Made by a program: the position numbers and the translations under genes. The notes beneath the pieces are model-generated. The model had not been told where the DNA came from, ran no database searches, and saw only the letters and a program-made list of their open reading frames with translations. Below, in pieces: positions 16,733-24,896 of a DNA stretch of 64,000 bases (positions within the stretch are counted from its first letter, which is position 1; each line of letters begins with the position of its first letter). The DNA comes from Spirosoma aureum (lineage in GTDB: Bacteria > Bacteroidota > Bacteroidia > Cytophagales > Spirosomataceae). The stretch lies in contig NZ_CP050063.1 in the NCBI RefSeq assembly GCF_011604685.1, positions 4,610,501 through 4,674,500 of the forward strand. The letters are read 5' to 3'.

Positions 16733-17758
16733 ATGTCATCATTACCTAATCCGGTCTTCATTACCGGGGCAACCGGCTTTATTGGATCACACATTGCCCG
16801 CCGATATTTGGCAGATGGGCATGCTGTATCTGCCCTGAAACGCCCTAACAGTAGCTATGGCCTCCTAGCCGACGTAGCCGGGCAAATTACCTGGTTTGAG
16901 GGTGATGTGCTGGATATTCCGTCACTTGAAACAGCCATAAAATCTGGGCGGTCCGGCGCACCGGTCGATGTCGTTCATGCCGCGGCCATCGTTTCATTCG
17001 TGCCGAAAGACCGTGACAGAATGGAACGTATCAATGTTGAAGGAACGTCGAATGTTGTCAACGTCTGTTTAAAAGTCGGTATACGTAAGTTGGGTTTGAT
17101 CAGTTCAGTAGCGGCTATCGGACGACCTGTGCCGAAAGGAGGGGAGACCGGCGAACCCATTGTCGTTAATGAAGCCCAGAAATGGGAGGAATCACCTAAT
17201 AACTCGATCTATGCCAAAACCAAATACCGGGCTGAACTGGAAGCATGGCGGGGAGTAGCCGAAGGACTCAATGTGGTAATGGTGAATCCTTCGGTTGTGC
17301 TCGGCGCTGGCGACTGGAATCGAAGCAGCCTGCAACTGATCAAGTATGTAGCTGATGAAAGGCCATTCTACCCGTCCGGGCTGGTGAACTATGTCGATGT
17401 ACTCGACGTCACCGATACTCTTGTCAAGCTAATGAAGTCTGACATAACTGCCCAGCGGTTCATCCTGAACGGGGGCACCATTCCGTATCGTTCCTTGTTA
17501 GAACAGATAGCGGTCGTGCTGGGGAAACGTCCACCGAGAAGGCGGGTGTCGCCAACTCTGACCCGTTTGCTCTGGCCACTAGAGGCTGTGCGAGCGAGAA
17601 TTCTAGGAAGGGCTCCGCTAATTACTCGGGAAACGGCCCGTTCGTCGAGCTCGATGTATGCCTATGATGGACATAAAATTGAGCAGGTGCTTGGTTTTCA
17701 GTACCGACCGCTAAGCGATACTCTGCAACTTGTGGCAGATGCGTTTCTGAAGACCTGA
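16733..17758 (+). CDS. NAD(P)-dependent epimerase/dehydratase family protein
   Basis: 341 residues of the extended short-chain dehydrogenase fold. Rossmann dinucleotide motif FITGATGFIGSHIARRYL at residues 9-26, GDVLD after beta-3, HAAAIVSF (substrate-side strand), SSVAAIG with the catalytic Ser region, and active-site YAKTKY (Tyr-x-x-x-Lys). The C-terminal part (PPRRRVSPTLTRLLWPLEAVRARILGR) resembles the dihydroflavonol-reductase/3beta-HSD-like subgroup. The substrate is unknown, perhaps a nucleotide sugar or a hydroxyl/ketone compound. It stands alone; upstream is the relic-bearing gap. Confidence 0.9.
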   Translation: MSSLPNPVFITGATGFIGSHIARRYLADGHAVSALKRPNSSYGLLADVAGQITWFEGDVLDIPSLETAIKSGRSGAPVDVVHAAAIVSFVPKDRDRMERINVEGTSNVVNVCLKVGIRKLGLISSVAAIGRPVPKGGETGEPIVVNEAQKWEESPNNSIYAKTKYRAELEAWRGVAEGLNVVMVNPSVVLGAGDWNRSSLQLIKYVADERPFYPSGLVNYVDVLDVTDTLVKLMKSDITAQRFILNGGTIPYRSLLEQIAVVLGKRPPRRRVSPTLTRLLWPLEAVRARILGRAPLITRETARSSSSMYAYDGHKIEQVLGFQYRPLSDTLQLVADAFLKT

Positions 17759-17819
17759 AAATGGGAGATAAGTTCAGTTCACGGTAACTTGAATGGTTTG
17801 CAATTTTTCGGGATTTGGG

Positions 17820-17850
17820 TTGGAGTTTTGCTTTTTTGAATTTATATTTC
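17820..17850 (+). promoter_or_regulatory. Bacteroidota-type promoter of the TPR gene
   Basis: TTG at 17820-17822, 20-base spacer, TATATTTC at 17843-17850 (TAnnTTTG with one change). Transcription would begin near 17857. A 15-base interrupted palindrome CGCACCATTGGTGCG (17868-17882) then lies in the leader, 36 bases before ATG 17918. Confidence 0.45.
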
Positions 17851-17917
17851 ACTGCCAAAGGATAAATCGCACCATTGGTGCGGCCCCTATCCGCCCAACA
17901 TTTTTGAAGGCAATAGC

Positions 17918-19318
17918 ATGGAGCAAGAGTTCGAAGAACGAGAAGGCGATATTAAAGAATCAATCCGGCGTTTTGAGCAAATGCTGGATCAGCAGCAAAG
18001 CCAGTTTTTCGACCTGGACGTCTATGAACAGATGGTTGAACATTACCTCAACCACGGTGATTTAGACAAGGCGTTGAAAGCCGCCGAATCCGGTCTGGAA
18101 AACTTCCCTTATGCGCTGGAACTTATGCTCGACAAAGCCCAGATTCTGGCTAACTTCCAACGGTTCGATGAGTCGCTGGAACTGCTGGAACGGGCTTCAC
18201 TTTTTAACCCCGGTGATCTGGACGTACCGTTCATGCAGGGCTCTGTCCTGAATATGGCTGGCCGATACGAAGAGTCAATCCAGGTGCTGGAAGAACTACT
18301 CGACCGTGCTGAAGAAAAAGAAGATATCCTGTTCCAGTTAGGGCAGAGTTACCAGAACTGGGGCAAGTATGATGAAGCAATTACCCAGTATAAAAAATCC
18401 ATCGCGCTGAATATCAACAACGAAAATGCGTTGTATGAACTGGCATTTTGTCTGGATGTCACGGGCGAACTGGAAAATAGTCTGACGTATTACCAGCAGT
18501 TAATTGATAAAGACCCATATTCGTATAATGCCTGGTACAACATCGGTATTGCCTACAGCAAGCTGGCCCGTTATGCCGAAGCTGCCGAAGCCTATGATTA
18601 CGCCGTTATTATCAAAGAGGATTTTGCGTCGGCTCATTTTAATCTGGGAAATACCTACATGAATCTTGGGCTGTTCGAGAAAGCCGAAGTCTGTTATCGG
18701 GAAACCCTGAAGTATGAAGAAGCCACTGCCGATACATACTGCCATCTCGGTGCCAGTCTAGAGAAGCAGGATCGGATACCCGAAGCCGTAAAAGAATATA
18801 GGGAAGCCATTAAATTAGATAGCTTGTGGGACGAAGCCTGGTATGGTATCGGCGTGTGTCTGAGCGAATCGGGTAAGTGGTATGAGGCACTTCCATTCCT
18901 GCAAAAAGCGGTTAAGCTGAACGATCAGAATGGAGAATATTACCTCGCACTGGCCGAAACAGAATATAAGATTGGGAATGTTCTGTCCAGCATTGAGGCC
19001 TTCGAGAAAGCTGCTGAGGTAGATGCCGAAAATCCGGATGTGTATCTGACCTGGTCACTGGTTCCTTTCGATCAGGGTGATTTTCTGAAGGCGAACGAGA
19101 TTATTCAGGCTGGTATTGACGATATGCCCAAAGAAGCGGATTTATACTACCGTTCGGCGGTTTATCTGATACACGCAGGGTATTATCGGGAATCGTTGAT
19201 TCAACTGGAAGCTGCCCTCTCCCTTGATTATGACGCTCACGTTCAACTCTTTGAGTTCTTTCCGGAACTTGAAAAACAAAAAGCGCTGTACAAGATAATC
19301 CAGCAATACAAAAAATAG
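17918..19318 (+). CDS. Tetratricopeptide-repeat protein
   Basis: 466 residues, almost wholly TPR units of 34 residues from about residue 35 to 440. Typical signatures are GKYDEAITQYKKSIALNINNENALYELAFCLD and ARYAEAAEAYDYAVIIKEDFASAHFNLGNTYMNLGLFEKAE. The first 35 residues form an acidic helix (EQEFEEREGDIKESIRRFEQML). There is no signal peptide, so it is cytosolic, probably a protein-protein interaction scaffold. No partner can be deduced. A clean terminator follows at 19335. Confidence 0.92.
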   Translation: MEQEFEEREGDIKESIRRFEQMLDQQQSQFFDLDVYEQMVEHYLNHGDLDKALKAAESGLENFPYALELMLDKAQILANFQRFDESLELLERASLFNPGDLDVPFMQGSVLNMAGRYEESIQVLEELLDRAEEKEDILFQLGQSYQNWGKYDEAITQYKKSIALNINNENALYELAFCLDVTGELENSLTYYQQLIDKDPYSYNAWYNIGIAYSKLARYAEAAEAYDYAVIIKEDFASAHFNLGNTYMNLGLFEKAEVCYRETLKYEEATADTYCHLGASLEKQDRIPEAVKEYREAIKLDSLWDEAWYGIGVCLSESGKWYEALPFLQKAVKLNDQNGEYYLALAETEYKIGNVLSSIEAFEKAAEVDAENPDVYLTWSLVPFDQGDFLKANEIIQAGIDDMPKEADLYYRSAVYLIHAGYYRESLIQLEAALSLDYDAHVQLFEFFPELEKQKALYKIIQQYKK

Positions 19319-19334
19319 TCCATAACTCGATTGA

Positions 19335-19373
19335 AACAAAAATGCCCCTTCCAACAGAAGGGGCATTTTTGTT
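19335..19373. terminator. Strong terminator after the TPR gene
   Basis: 17-bp perfect stem AACAAAAATGCCCCTTC (19335-19351) / 19357-19373, loop of five bases, right arm containing TTTTTGTT. It lies 17 bp after the stop codon. Confidence 0.88.
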
Positions 19374-19466
19374 ATAAATGCTACATTGGCGTGAATTTTG
19401 ATACTTTACTAATAAACATAAAGGACCAGAAAATAACGATGGCTCATCAGCCATCAGATCATTCTT

Positions 19467-20195
19467 ATGACATTCTATAAACGAGCGATCCTAACTACCT
19501 TAATCGCTACATACGGAGCAGTCTGCCAGGCGCAGGTTGGTGTGCAGAAAAGAAGCATCCATGTCAACCGACGGATTGCCGATACAACTCCGATTATTAA
19601 CCAGTCAACGGGTCAGCGGGTAACACTGGAAGAATATAGCCAGCTTAGTAAAGCCGATCCGCATGCCTATCATTTAGTGCCTGATTACAACGAATTTGGC
19701 CAGCCGGGCTCGTACGTTCTCAGAACTGCTACGGCTGAGGAGCATGAAACGCACCAGTTTCGGGATCGAAATCCGGCAAAACAGCCCAAGGCCGGGCAGA
19801 TAATCACTCCTTTCTCAATGACTGGCCTAGATGGCAAAATCTACCGATCAGCAGATTTACTCGGGAAAGTAGTTATTTTAAGTTTCTGGATCAGTCTTGA
19901 TAAACCCTTTTGGGGCGACAAGGAAGCAACTCAATTTAAGGATGCGTTAAAGCCCACCCAGGCTCAGGAAGCTCCGGTGGTGTTAGGTATTTTAAATAGT
20001 GAACCTTCGGGAGTGCCCCTGAATTCGTTGCCATTTATGCCCATACCAAATGCGTATGGCTTTCATGGAAAATACCATATAACAAGTATTCCTACGTTTG
20101 TGGTAATCGATAAAACCGGGAAAGTTGCTGCTAATCTGCAAGGGCCAGGCGTATATGACAAACTCAAAGAAGTGTTGGCTACTGTAACAAAGTAG
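19467..20195 (+). CDS. Secreted redoxin-fold protein lacking catalytic cysteines
   Basis: 242 residues with a Sec signal (AILTTLIATYGAVCQAQ). After a linker of about 85 residues comes a thioredoxin/AhpC-type fold: KAGQIITPFSMTGLDGKIYRSADLLGKVVILSFWISLDKPFWGDKEA. Where TlpA-like proteins have FWAxWCxPC, this reads FWISLDKPFWGD, so both Cys are missing. Further on are VVLGILNSEPSG and the cis-proline loop with ITSIPTFVVIDKTGKV. The only Cys in the protein lies in the signal peptide. Thiol-disulfide exchange is therefore unlikely; a binding or chaperone-like role in the periplasm is inferred. Confidence 0.85.
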   Translation: MTFYKRAILTTLIATYGAVCQAQVGVQKRSIHVNRRIADTTPIINQSTGQRVTLEEYSQLSKADPHAYHLVPDYNEFGQPGSYVLRTATAEEHETHQFRDRNPAKQPKAGQIITPFSMTGLDGKIYRSADLLGKVVILSFWISLDKPFWGDKEATQFKDALKPTQAQEAPVVLGILNSEPSGVPLNSLPFMPIPNAYGFHGKYHITSIPTFVVIDKTGKVAANLQGPGVYDKLKEVLATVTK

Positions 20196-20350
20196 CGAGT
20201 CGGCCAAAAAAAACTTGCTGGTGGCAAGCCCGTCCATGCGAACTGTCCACGACAAAGCTAGTTCGCTGAACGGGTTCTGTTTAAGGGCTAAATGAACGGA
20301 ATGTTAAGCGATTCGGTTGGCCGTAATTAGGACGACCAACTCGAGAAAAT

Positions 20351-21610
20351 ATGTATAAGCCGGTTTTCGGCATTTTGAGGCAAAGGATATTGAGCCGGTT
20401 TCTGCTGGTTAGTTTTTTATTGAGTCTACAGGCAACTGCGTCGATCTACGCACAGGTTGATTCAGTGGAATTATCGAATGAGCAATTTACTACATCACGG
20501 CCAGATACGTCTGCCGATATCTGGGACGTATATTACCGATTCATCAATAGGAAAGGTCACCGGCCAGCCGAACGCGAACAACCCGGATTCCATCCATCGA
20601 TTTTTCCGGAATTAGCGTATGCGTTGCAAACCGGTTTTGCCGTGGGGTTGAATGCGAATCTGGCCTTTACAAGTGCTGATCCTAAGCAGAATATCTCGAT
20701 CATAACGACAACTCCGCAATACACACAGTTCCATCAGGTTATAATCCCTGTCGTGACGAATCTCTGGACGAAAGGGAATCGCTACAATATCCTTAGCGAC
20801 TGGCGGTATTATGATTATTCGGCCGACAATTTCGGGCTGGGTGGATTTGCACCCGCTGAAGCCGATGACCGACTTATATACTCCTATCTGCGATTGCACC
20901 AATCGGTTATGCGGCAGCTAGTGCCTAATTTCTCAGTCGGCATTGGGTATGCCCTCGATTATCACTGGCGCATCCGCGACCAGAATAATACGCCACAAGT
21001 GAATGATGACTTTCACAACTATAATGCCACAGAACGTTCTGTTTCGTCGGGACTCATGTTTAGTGTTCAATACACAACCCGCAGGAATCCCAACAATCCA
21101 GAGGGGGGATTTTTCGGAAATGTGATGGTGCGGCCAAATATGCGTTTTCTAGGTAGTGATCAGAACTGGCAGGCTGTTGTCGCCGACTTTCGAAAGTATG
21201 TTTCGTTTCCTGGAAACACGCGTAATATCCTGGCATTCTGGAGCATGAACTGGTTAAGTTTTGGCGGGCAGGCTCCTTATCTGGATTTGCCCAGCACGGG
21301 TTGGGATACGTATTCAAATCTGGGCCGTGGTTATACGCAGGGTCGGTTTCGCGGCCGAAATTTAGTGTATCTGGAAACCGAATACCGTTTCCCACTGCTC
21401 ACGAATGGCTTGGTGGGAGCTGTTGTATTTGCCAATGTCCAGGCGTATAGCGATTGGCCGAGCAATGTATTCGACCGGCTCTTACCGGGTGGAGGAGCTG
21501 GCCTTCGTATCAAAGTTAATAAGCACTCCAATCTGAATTTTTCCTTCGACTACGGTTTCGGCATTGGTGGATCGCAGGGGTTATTTCTTAATTTGGGTGA
21601 AGTTTTTTAA
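20351..21610 (+). CDS. BamA/TamA-family outer-membrane beta-barrel protein
   Basis: 419 residues. A Sec signal (FLLVSFLLSLQATASIYAQ) is followed by a short linker and a C-terminal 'surface antigen' (Omp85) type barrel. Supporting signatures: alternating aromatic strands throughout, GRGYTQGRFRGRNLVYLETEYRFPLL (equivalent of the conserved RGF/Y loop and final strands), LLPGGGAGLRIKVNKHSNLNFSFDYGFG and terminal GLFLNLGEVF ending in Phe. No POTRA domains fit in the short N-terminal part, so this is a barrel-only member (patatin-barrel or TamA-like type), not BamA itself. Possible role: channel or assembly factor in the outer membrane; substrate unknown. A near-perfect inverted repeat (GTTGGCCGT..ACGACCAAC, 20316-20340) lies just upstream. 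Confidence 0.88.
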   Translation: MYKPVFGILRQRILSRFLLVSFLLSLQATASIYAQVDSVELSNEQFTTSRPDTSADIWDVYYRFINRKGHRPAEREQPGFHPSIFPELAYALQTGFAVGLNANLAFTSADPKQNISIITTTPQYTQFHQVIIPVVTNLWTKGNRYNILSDWRYYDYSADNFGLGGFAPAEADDRLIYSYLRLHQSVMRQLVPNFSVGIGYALDYHWRIRDQNNTPQVNDDFHNYNATERSVSSGLMFSVQYTTRRNPNNPEGGFFGNVMVRPNMRFLGSDQNWQAVVADFRKYVSFPGNTRNILAFWSMNWLSFGGQAPYLDLPSTGWDTYSNLGRGYTQGRFRGRNLVYLETEYRFPLLTNGLVGAVVFANVQAYSDWPSNVFDRLLPGGGAGLRIKVNKHSNLNFSFDYGFGIGGSQGLFLNLGEVF

Positions 21611-21619
21611 GTAAATCAG

Positions 21620-22495
21620 CTATTTATCCGATTGCTCTGGCTGGGGAGGAGTCAGTTTGTGTTTCAAATCGAAGGTTTGACCCGCAAAAACTATCAGAAT
21701 CTGGTTTTCGTCAAATGTTCGTTTTACCGCCATCATCGCTTCACTGAGTGCCGCCTGAGGACTTGTGGAATTGTTGATCCAGAACCAGAGTACAAACTGA
21801 ACATTGGCGTCGGCAAAATTCCGATAATGTAATTCGACCGGGCGATCCCTCAACACAAAGGGAAGACGGCTGATGGCTGCTTTAGCTACTTGCTGCGCCT
21901 TGGGCAAGTCATCTAAATAGGAGACGCCTGCTGCCAGTTCAACCCGTCGCTGGCCAATACGGGAAAAGTTGGTAATAGGCTTCTGGAATACGTCTTTGCT
22001 GGGAATTTCTACCGTTTGCCCCTGCCCATTGTCAATCACAATCGAACGGAGTTTAATGTCCAGCACTTTCCCCGTATAACCATTCGTTTCGACCACATCG
22101 CCAACCTGAATTGGCCGGGCGAAGGCAATCATGGCACCCGAAATAAAATTGGTCGTCAGATCCTGAAACGCAAAGCCAATTGCCAGGGCAATAACGCCTG
22201 CTCCTGCCAGAAGTGAAGTTACGGTCTTATCGAGTCCCAATACACCCAGCGCTACAAAAAAACCTACGGCCATTACAAAAACGCGGGTAACGGCTCCGGT
22301 AAGGTTGATGAGTGAAATGTTATTACTGACCTTATCCAGTCCCCGCACCACCCAGCGACTTAGCCAGCGTGATAGAAACGTAAACACAACCAACAGTAAA
22401 ATAGCTACTGCTATTTTGGGGGTAAAGCGAATCGCAGTGCGAATCCAGTTTGACAGTTCAGCATAAATCAGTCCGGCGGCAAGTGAAAAATCCAT
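21620..22495 (-). CDS. Small-conductance mechanosensitive channel (MscS family)
   Basis: 291 residues. TM1 at about residues 24-42 (IAVAILLLVVFTFLSRWL), TM2 at 65-85, and pore-lining TM3 with the Gly/Ala pattern TSLLAGAGVIALAIGFAFQDLTTNFISGAMI, then the beta domain (RPIQVGDVVETNGYTGKVLDIKLRSIVI) and C-terminal alpha/beta domain. Forms a heptameric channel opening on membrane tension during hypo-osmotic shock. It ends 9 bp from the convergent barrel gene, with no visible terminator between them. Confidence 0.95.
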   Translation of the reverse strand: MDFSLAAGLIYAELSNWIRTAIRFTPKIAVAILLLVVFTFLSRWLSRWVVRGLDKVSNNISLINLTGAVTRVFVMAVGFFVALGVLGLDKTVTSLLAGAGVIALAIGFAFQDLTTNFISGAMIAFARPIQVGDVVETNGYTGKVLDIKLRSIVIDNGQGQTVEIPSKDVFQKPITNFSRIGQRRVELAAGVSYLDDLPKAQQVAKAAISRLPFVLRDRPVELHYRNFADANVQFVLWFWINNSTSPQAALSEAMMAVKRTFDENQILIVFAGQTFDLKHKLTPPQPEQSDK

Positions 22496-22543
22496 AGAAT
22501 GTATCGTGGTGGTGAAAGGAGAACGTCAGAGGTTCGGATTGTG

Positions 22544-22575
22544 TTTCGTCATTACGGCGGTTAACTGTACCTTTG
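22544..22575 (+). promoter_or_regulatory. Promoter of the cysteine desulfurase gene
   Basis: TTTC (22544-22547), 20-base spacer, TACCTTTG (22568-22575), an exact match to TAnnTTTG. ATG 22610 follows 34 bases later. Confidence 0.6.
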
Positions 22576-22609
22576 TGGTATTGATAGTTGCCTCTATAAT
22601 CAACAAACA

Positions 22610-23788
22610 ATGACTCCTACCGCTGCTGTATACCTGGATAATGCTGCTACCACCCGGCTCGATCCTGAAGTTTTAGACGCTATGTTGCCCCTGATGACTG
22701 AGCAGTTTGGCAATCCTTCGTCTATTCATAGTCACGGTCGAACCGTCCGTACAGCTATTGAAAAAGCACGCAAAACGGTTGCCGGATTACTGAATACATC
22801 ACCGGCCGAAATTTTCTTTACATCGGGTGGTACCGAAGCCGACAATACCGCCATTCGGAGTAGTATTGAAACTTACGGACTGACTCACGCCATCACGTCG
22901 CCATTGGAACACCATGCTGTGCTGCATACGCTCGAACATTTAGCGAAGCGGGGAACCATTCAATTAAGCCTGGTAAATATCGACGAAAAAGGTCATATTG
23001 ATCTGGCACATCTGGAAACATTGTTGCAGAACAACCGCAACGCTGGCCAGACCCGTTCACTGGTATCGCTGATGCACGGAAATAACGAGATCGGTAATAT
23101 CCTGAACCTGACTCGGGCCGGAGAAATTTGCCGGGCTTATGAGGCTATTTTTCATTCCGATACGGTGCAGACAATGGGCCATTTCCGGCACGATCTGCAA
23201 CAACTACCGGTCGATTTTATCGTTGGTGCTGCTCATAAATTTCACGGCCCGAAAGGGGTCGGCTTTCTCTACGTCAATGCTGAACGCGCAAAAATTCATC
23301 CCTTTGTTCATGGGGGAGCGCAGGAGCGTAACATGCGCGGAGGTACCGAAAACGTGTACGGAATTGTTGGACTGGCCAAAGCGCTGGAAATTGCTTACCG
23401 CGATATGGATACGCATCGCCAATACATAACGTCACTGAAACGTCGGATGATTGAGCAGCTTCGCGAAAAGATGCCGGATGTGCGATTTAATGGCGATTCA
23501 GCCGATGTGGAAGCTAGTTTATATACCGTTCTGAACGTTAGCCTGCCTGCCTCCGACATGAGCGATATGCTCCTATTCAGTCTGGATATTGCCCGGATTT
23601 CGGCATCGGGTGGTTCTGCCTGTTCGAGTGGTTCGAACGTTGGTTCACACGTACTGTCGGCGCTGCCAGGACTTGATCCCGACCGTGGCTATGTCCGATT
23701 CTCATTCGGTAAATACAATACGCCGGAAGAAATTGATTATGCCGTCGATACGCTGGTCGGCCTTTATCAGAAAGAATTGGTGAAATAA
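22610..23788 (+). CDS. Cysteine desulfurase (NifS/IscS family)
   Basis: 392 residues, PLP-dependent fold type I. Removes sulfur from cysteine for Fe-S clusters or thio-modification. PLP Lys is K210 in GAAHKFHGPKGVGF, and the catalytic Cys is C338 in the loop SGGSACSSGSNVGSHVL, of the short-loop NifS/IscS type. The N-terminus AAVYLDNAATTRLDPEVLDAMLP and SGGTEADNTAI are family hallmarks. No iscU or iscR is adjacent, so this is probably a stand-alone desulfurase such as one serving tRNA thiolation or general use. Own promoter and terminator, monocistronic. Confidence 0.95.
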   Translation: MTPTAAVYLDNAATTRLDPEVLDAMLPLMTEQFGNPSSIHSHGRTVRTAIEKARKTVAGLLNTSPAEIFFTSGGTEADNTAIRSSIETYGLTHAITSPLEHHAVLHTLEHLAKRGTIQLSLVNIDEKGHIDLAHLETLLQNNRNAGQTRSLVSLMHGNNEIGNILNLTRAGEICRAYEAIFHSDTVQTMGHFRHDLQQLPVDFIVGAAHKFHGPKGVGFLYVNAERAKIHPFVHGGAQERNMRGGTENVYGIVGLAKALEIAYRDMDTHRQYITSLKRRMIEQLREKMPDVRFNGDSADVEASLYTVLNVSLPASDMSDMLLFSLDIARISASGGSACSSGSNVGSHVLSALPGLDPDRGYVRFSFGKYNTPEEIDYAVDTLVGLYQKELVK

Positions 23789-23795
23789 CCAACGT

Positions 23796-23851
23796 AAAAA
23801 CCAGAAGCGGGGAAAGTATCTAAACGATAGCATTCCCCGCTTCTGGTTTTT
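23796..23851. terminator. 19-bp bidirectional terminator
   Basis: Left arm 23796-23814 (AAAAACCAGAAGCGGGGAA), right arm 23833-23851, perfect; the loop contains a further TATC..GATA pairing. It lies between convergent genes ending at 23788 and 23866. It shares the core AACCAGAAGCG with the hairpin at 6077. Confidence 0.88.
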
Positions 23852-23865
23852 AGACTATCCTAAAT

Positions 23866-24459
23866 CTATTCCACTGGTTCACTGATGATCCAGCGATGAG
23901 CCACATTTAGGGTGTAGTGAAGAAACGCCCTTGCGGTTCGCTCATAGACTTCGTGGCCAACAAAATGTCCGCTTTCATCCAGATTCTTATCGGTTTCGTG
24001 TGATTCATACAGTTTTGGCGAAACAATGGAATAGCTGTTGGTAAAACTAATAGTCTTATTAACAACTGTCGTCATGTCTAAAGCGGGCTGGCGGCCACCC
24101 CGACCATTGGAAATGCCAACCATCACAAAAACTTTATTGTCGAACAGGTGCTTAAATGTAGGAACACCCAGTTGATGAACCACATTAGTGGCTTGCGGTG
24201 GGGCAGTCCAGTTATATTCAGGCATAGCGAAAAGTACCAGATCTGCCGCTTCCCAGGCATGAATCAATTCTTCCTGAAAAGGGGTCAGTGTATCTTTTTT
24301 AACCGAACCCTGACCTACATAGGGAATATCGTAATTCTCGAAATTAACTATTGAAACCTCATGTTGCCCAACTTCAGCCAGCAGGTGCCGGATGTAGTTG
24401 ACGAAGCGCAGTGAATTGCTGTTTTTGCGCGACGAGGTAGAAATTAAGGCAATTTTCAT
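23866..24459 (-). CDS. NADPH-dependent FMN reductase-like flavoprotein
   Basis: 197 residues of the flavodoxin-like NAD(P)H:FMN reductase family. The phosphate-binding loop STSSRKNSNSLRFVNYI follows the first strand; LVLFAMPEYNWTAPPQATNVVHQL is the 'PEYN' flavin loop; the dimer-contact glycine stretch is GISNGRGGRQPALDM. Reduces FMN or quinones in the cytosol. Conserved PEYN and the short length (about 190) agree with the family. Stands alone, convergent with the desulfurase. Confidence 0.9.
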   Translation of the reverse strand: MKIALISTSSRKNSNSLRFVNYIRHLLAEVGQHEVSIVNFENYDIPYVGQGSVKKDTLTPFQEELIHAWEAADLVLFAMPEYNWTAPPQATNVVHQLGVPTFKHLFDNKVFVMVGISNGRGGRQPALDMTTVVNKTISFTNSYSIVSPKLYESHETDKNLDESGHFVGHEVYERTARAFLHYTLNVAHRWIISEPVE

Positions 24460-24621
24460 TTGTCAGGTTGCTTCTATGCCTGAGAAACCACAGTGATAAG
24501 GGTTTAGTTTCTTGAGGGCTCTGCACTCCTTTTGCAATCGTTATGGCCGAATGTGGGACTATTGGGTAAATTGTCTTAGTAAATGCAATTATCCCTGCGT
24601 TCAATTTATTTCAGGATTTGC

Positions 24622-24804
24622 CCGGTTACCAACGACCGACGTGTCGCACTTTACGAGATTGGTCTACATAATCAGCCCAGTGGCTTAAATCATTAATACA
24701 TACAGCGCAGTGTGCTCAACGTGAAGGAGTTGCCAATTGATTTGCCGGGTAAAAAGGTGCTTACGGTTGATGTCGCTAAACTTCCGGTTGAAAGCCTCAC
24801 CTGA
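24622..24804 (+). pseudogene. Decayed tail of a secreted protein, T9SS-signal-like
   Basis: One + frame reads as protein-like on both sides of a TAA (24694-24696): first TNDRRVALYEIG, later NVKELPIDLPGKKVL and TVDVAKLP, ending TGA at 24802. The second part resembles the terminal strands of type IX secretion (T9SS) sorting domains, where a 'GxxV..ltVDVskLPaGvYLL' pattern is usual, though the final YLL is missing. The remaining gap 24460-24896 has no intact gene. I read this as the remnant of a lost exported protein; a chance match is possible. Confidence 0.35.
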
Positions 24805-24896
24805 TCAATTCATACAACCTTAGCTTGAGCGAAGCGTTAAGTCTGACCAATTTTAGGGCATCCTTACTATTGTCAGGCTATCGACTACCAGCTACT

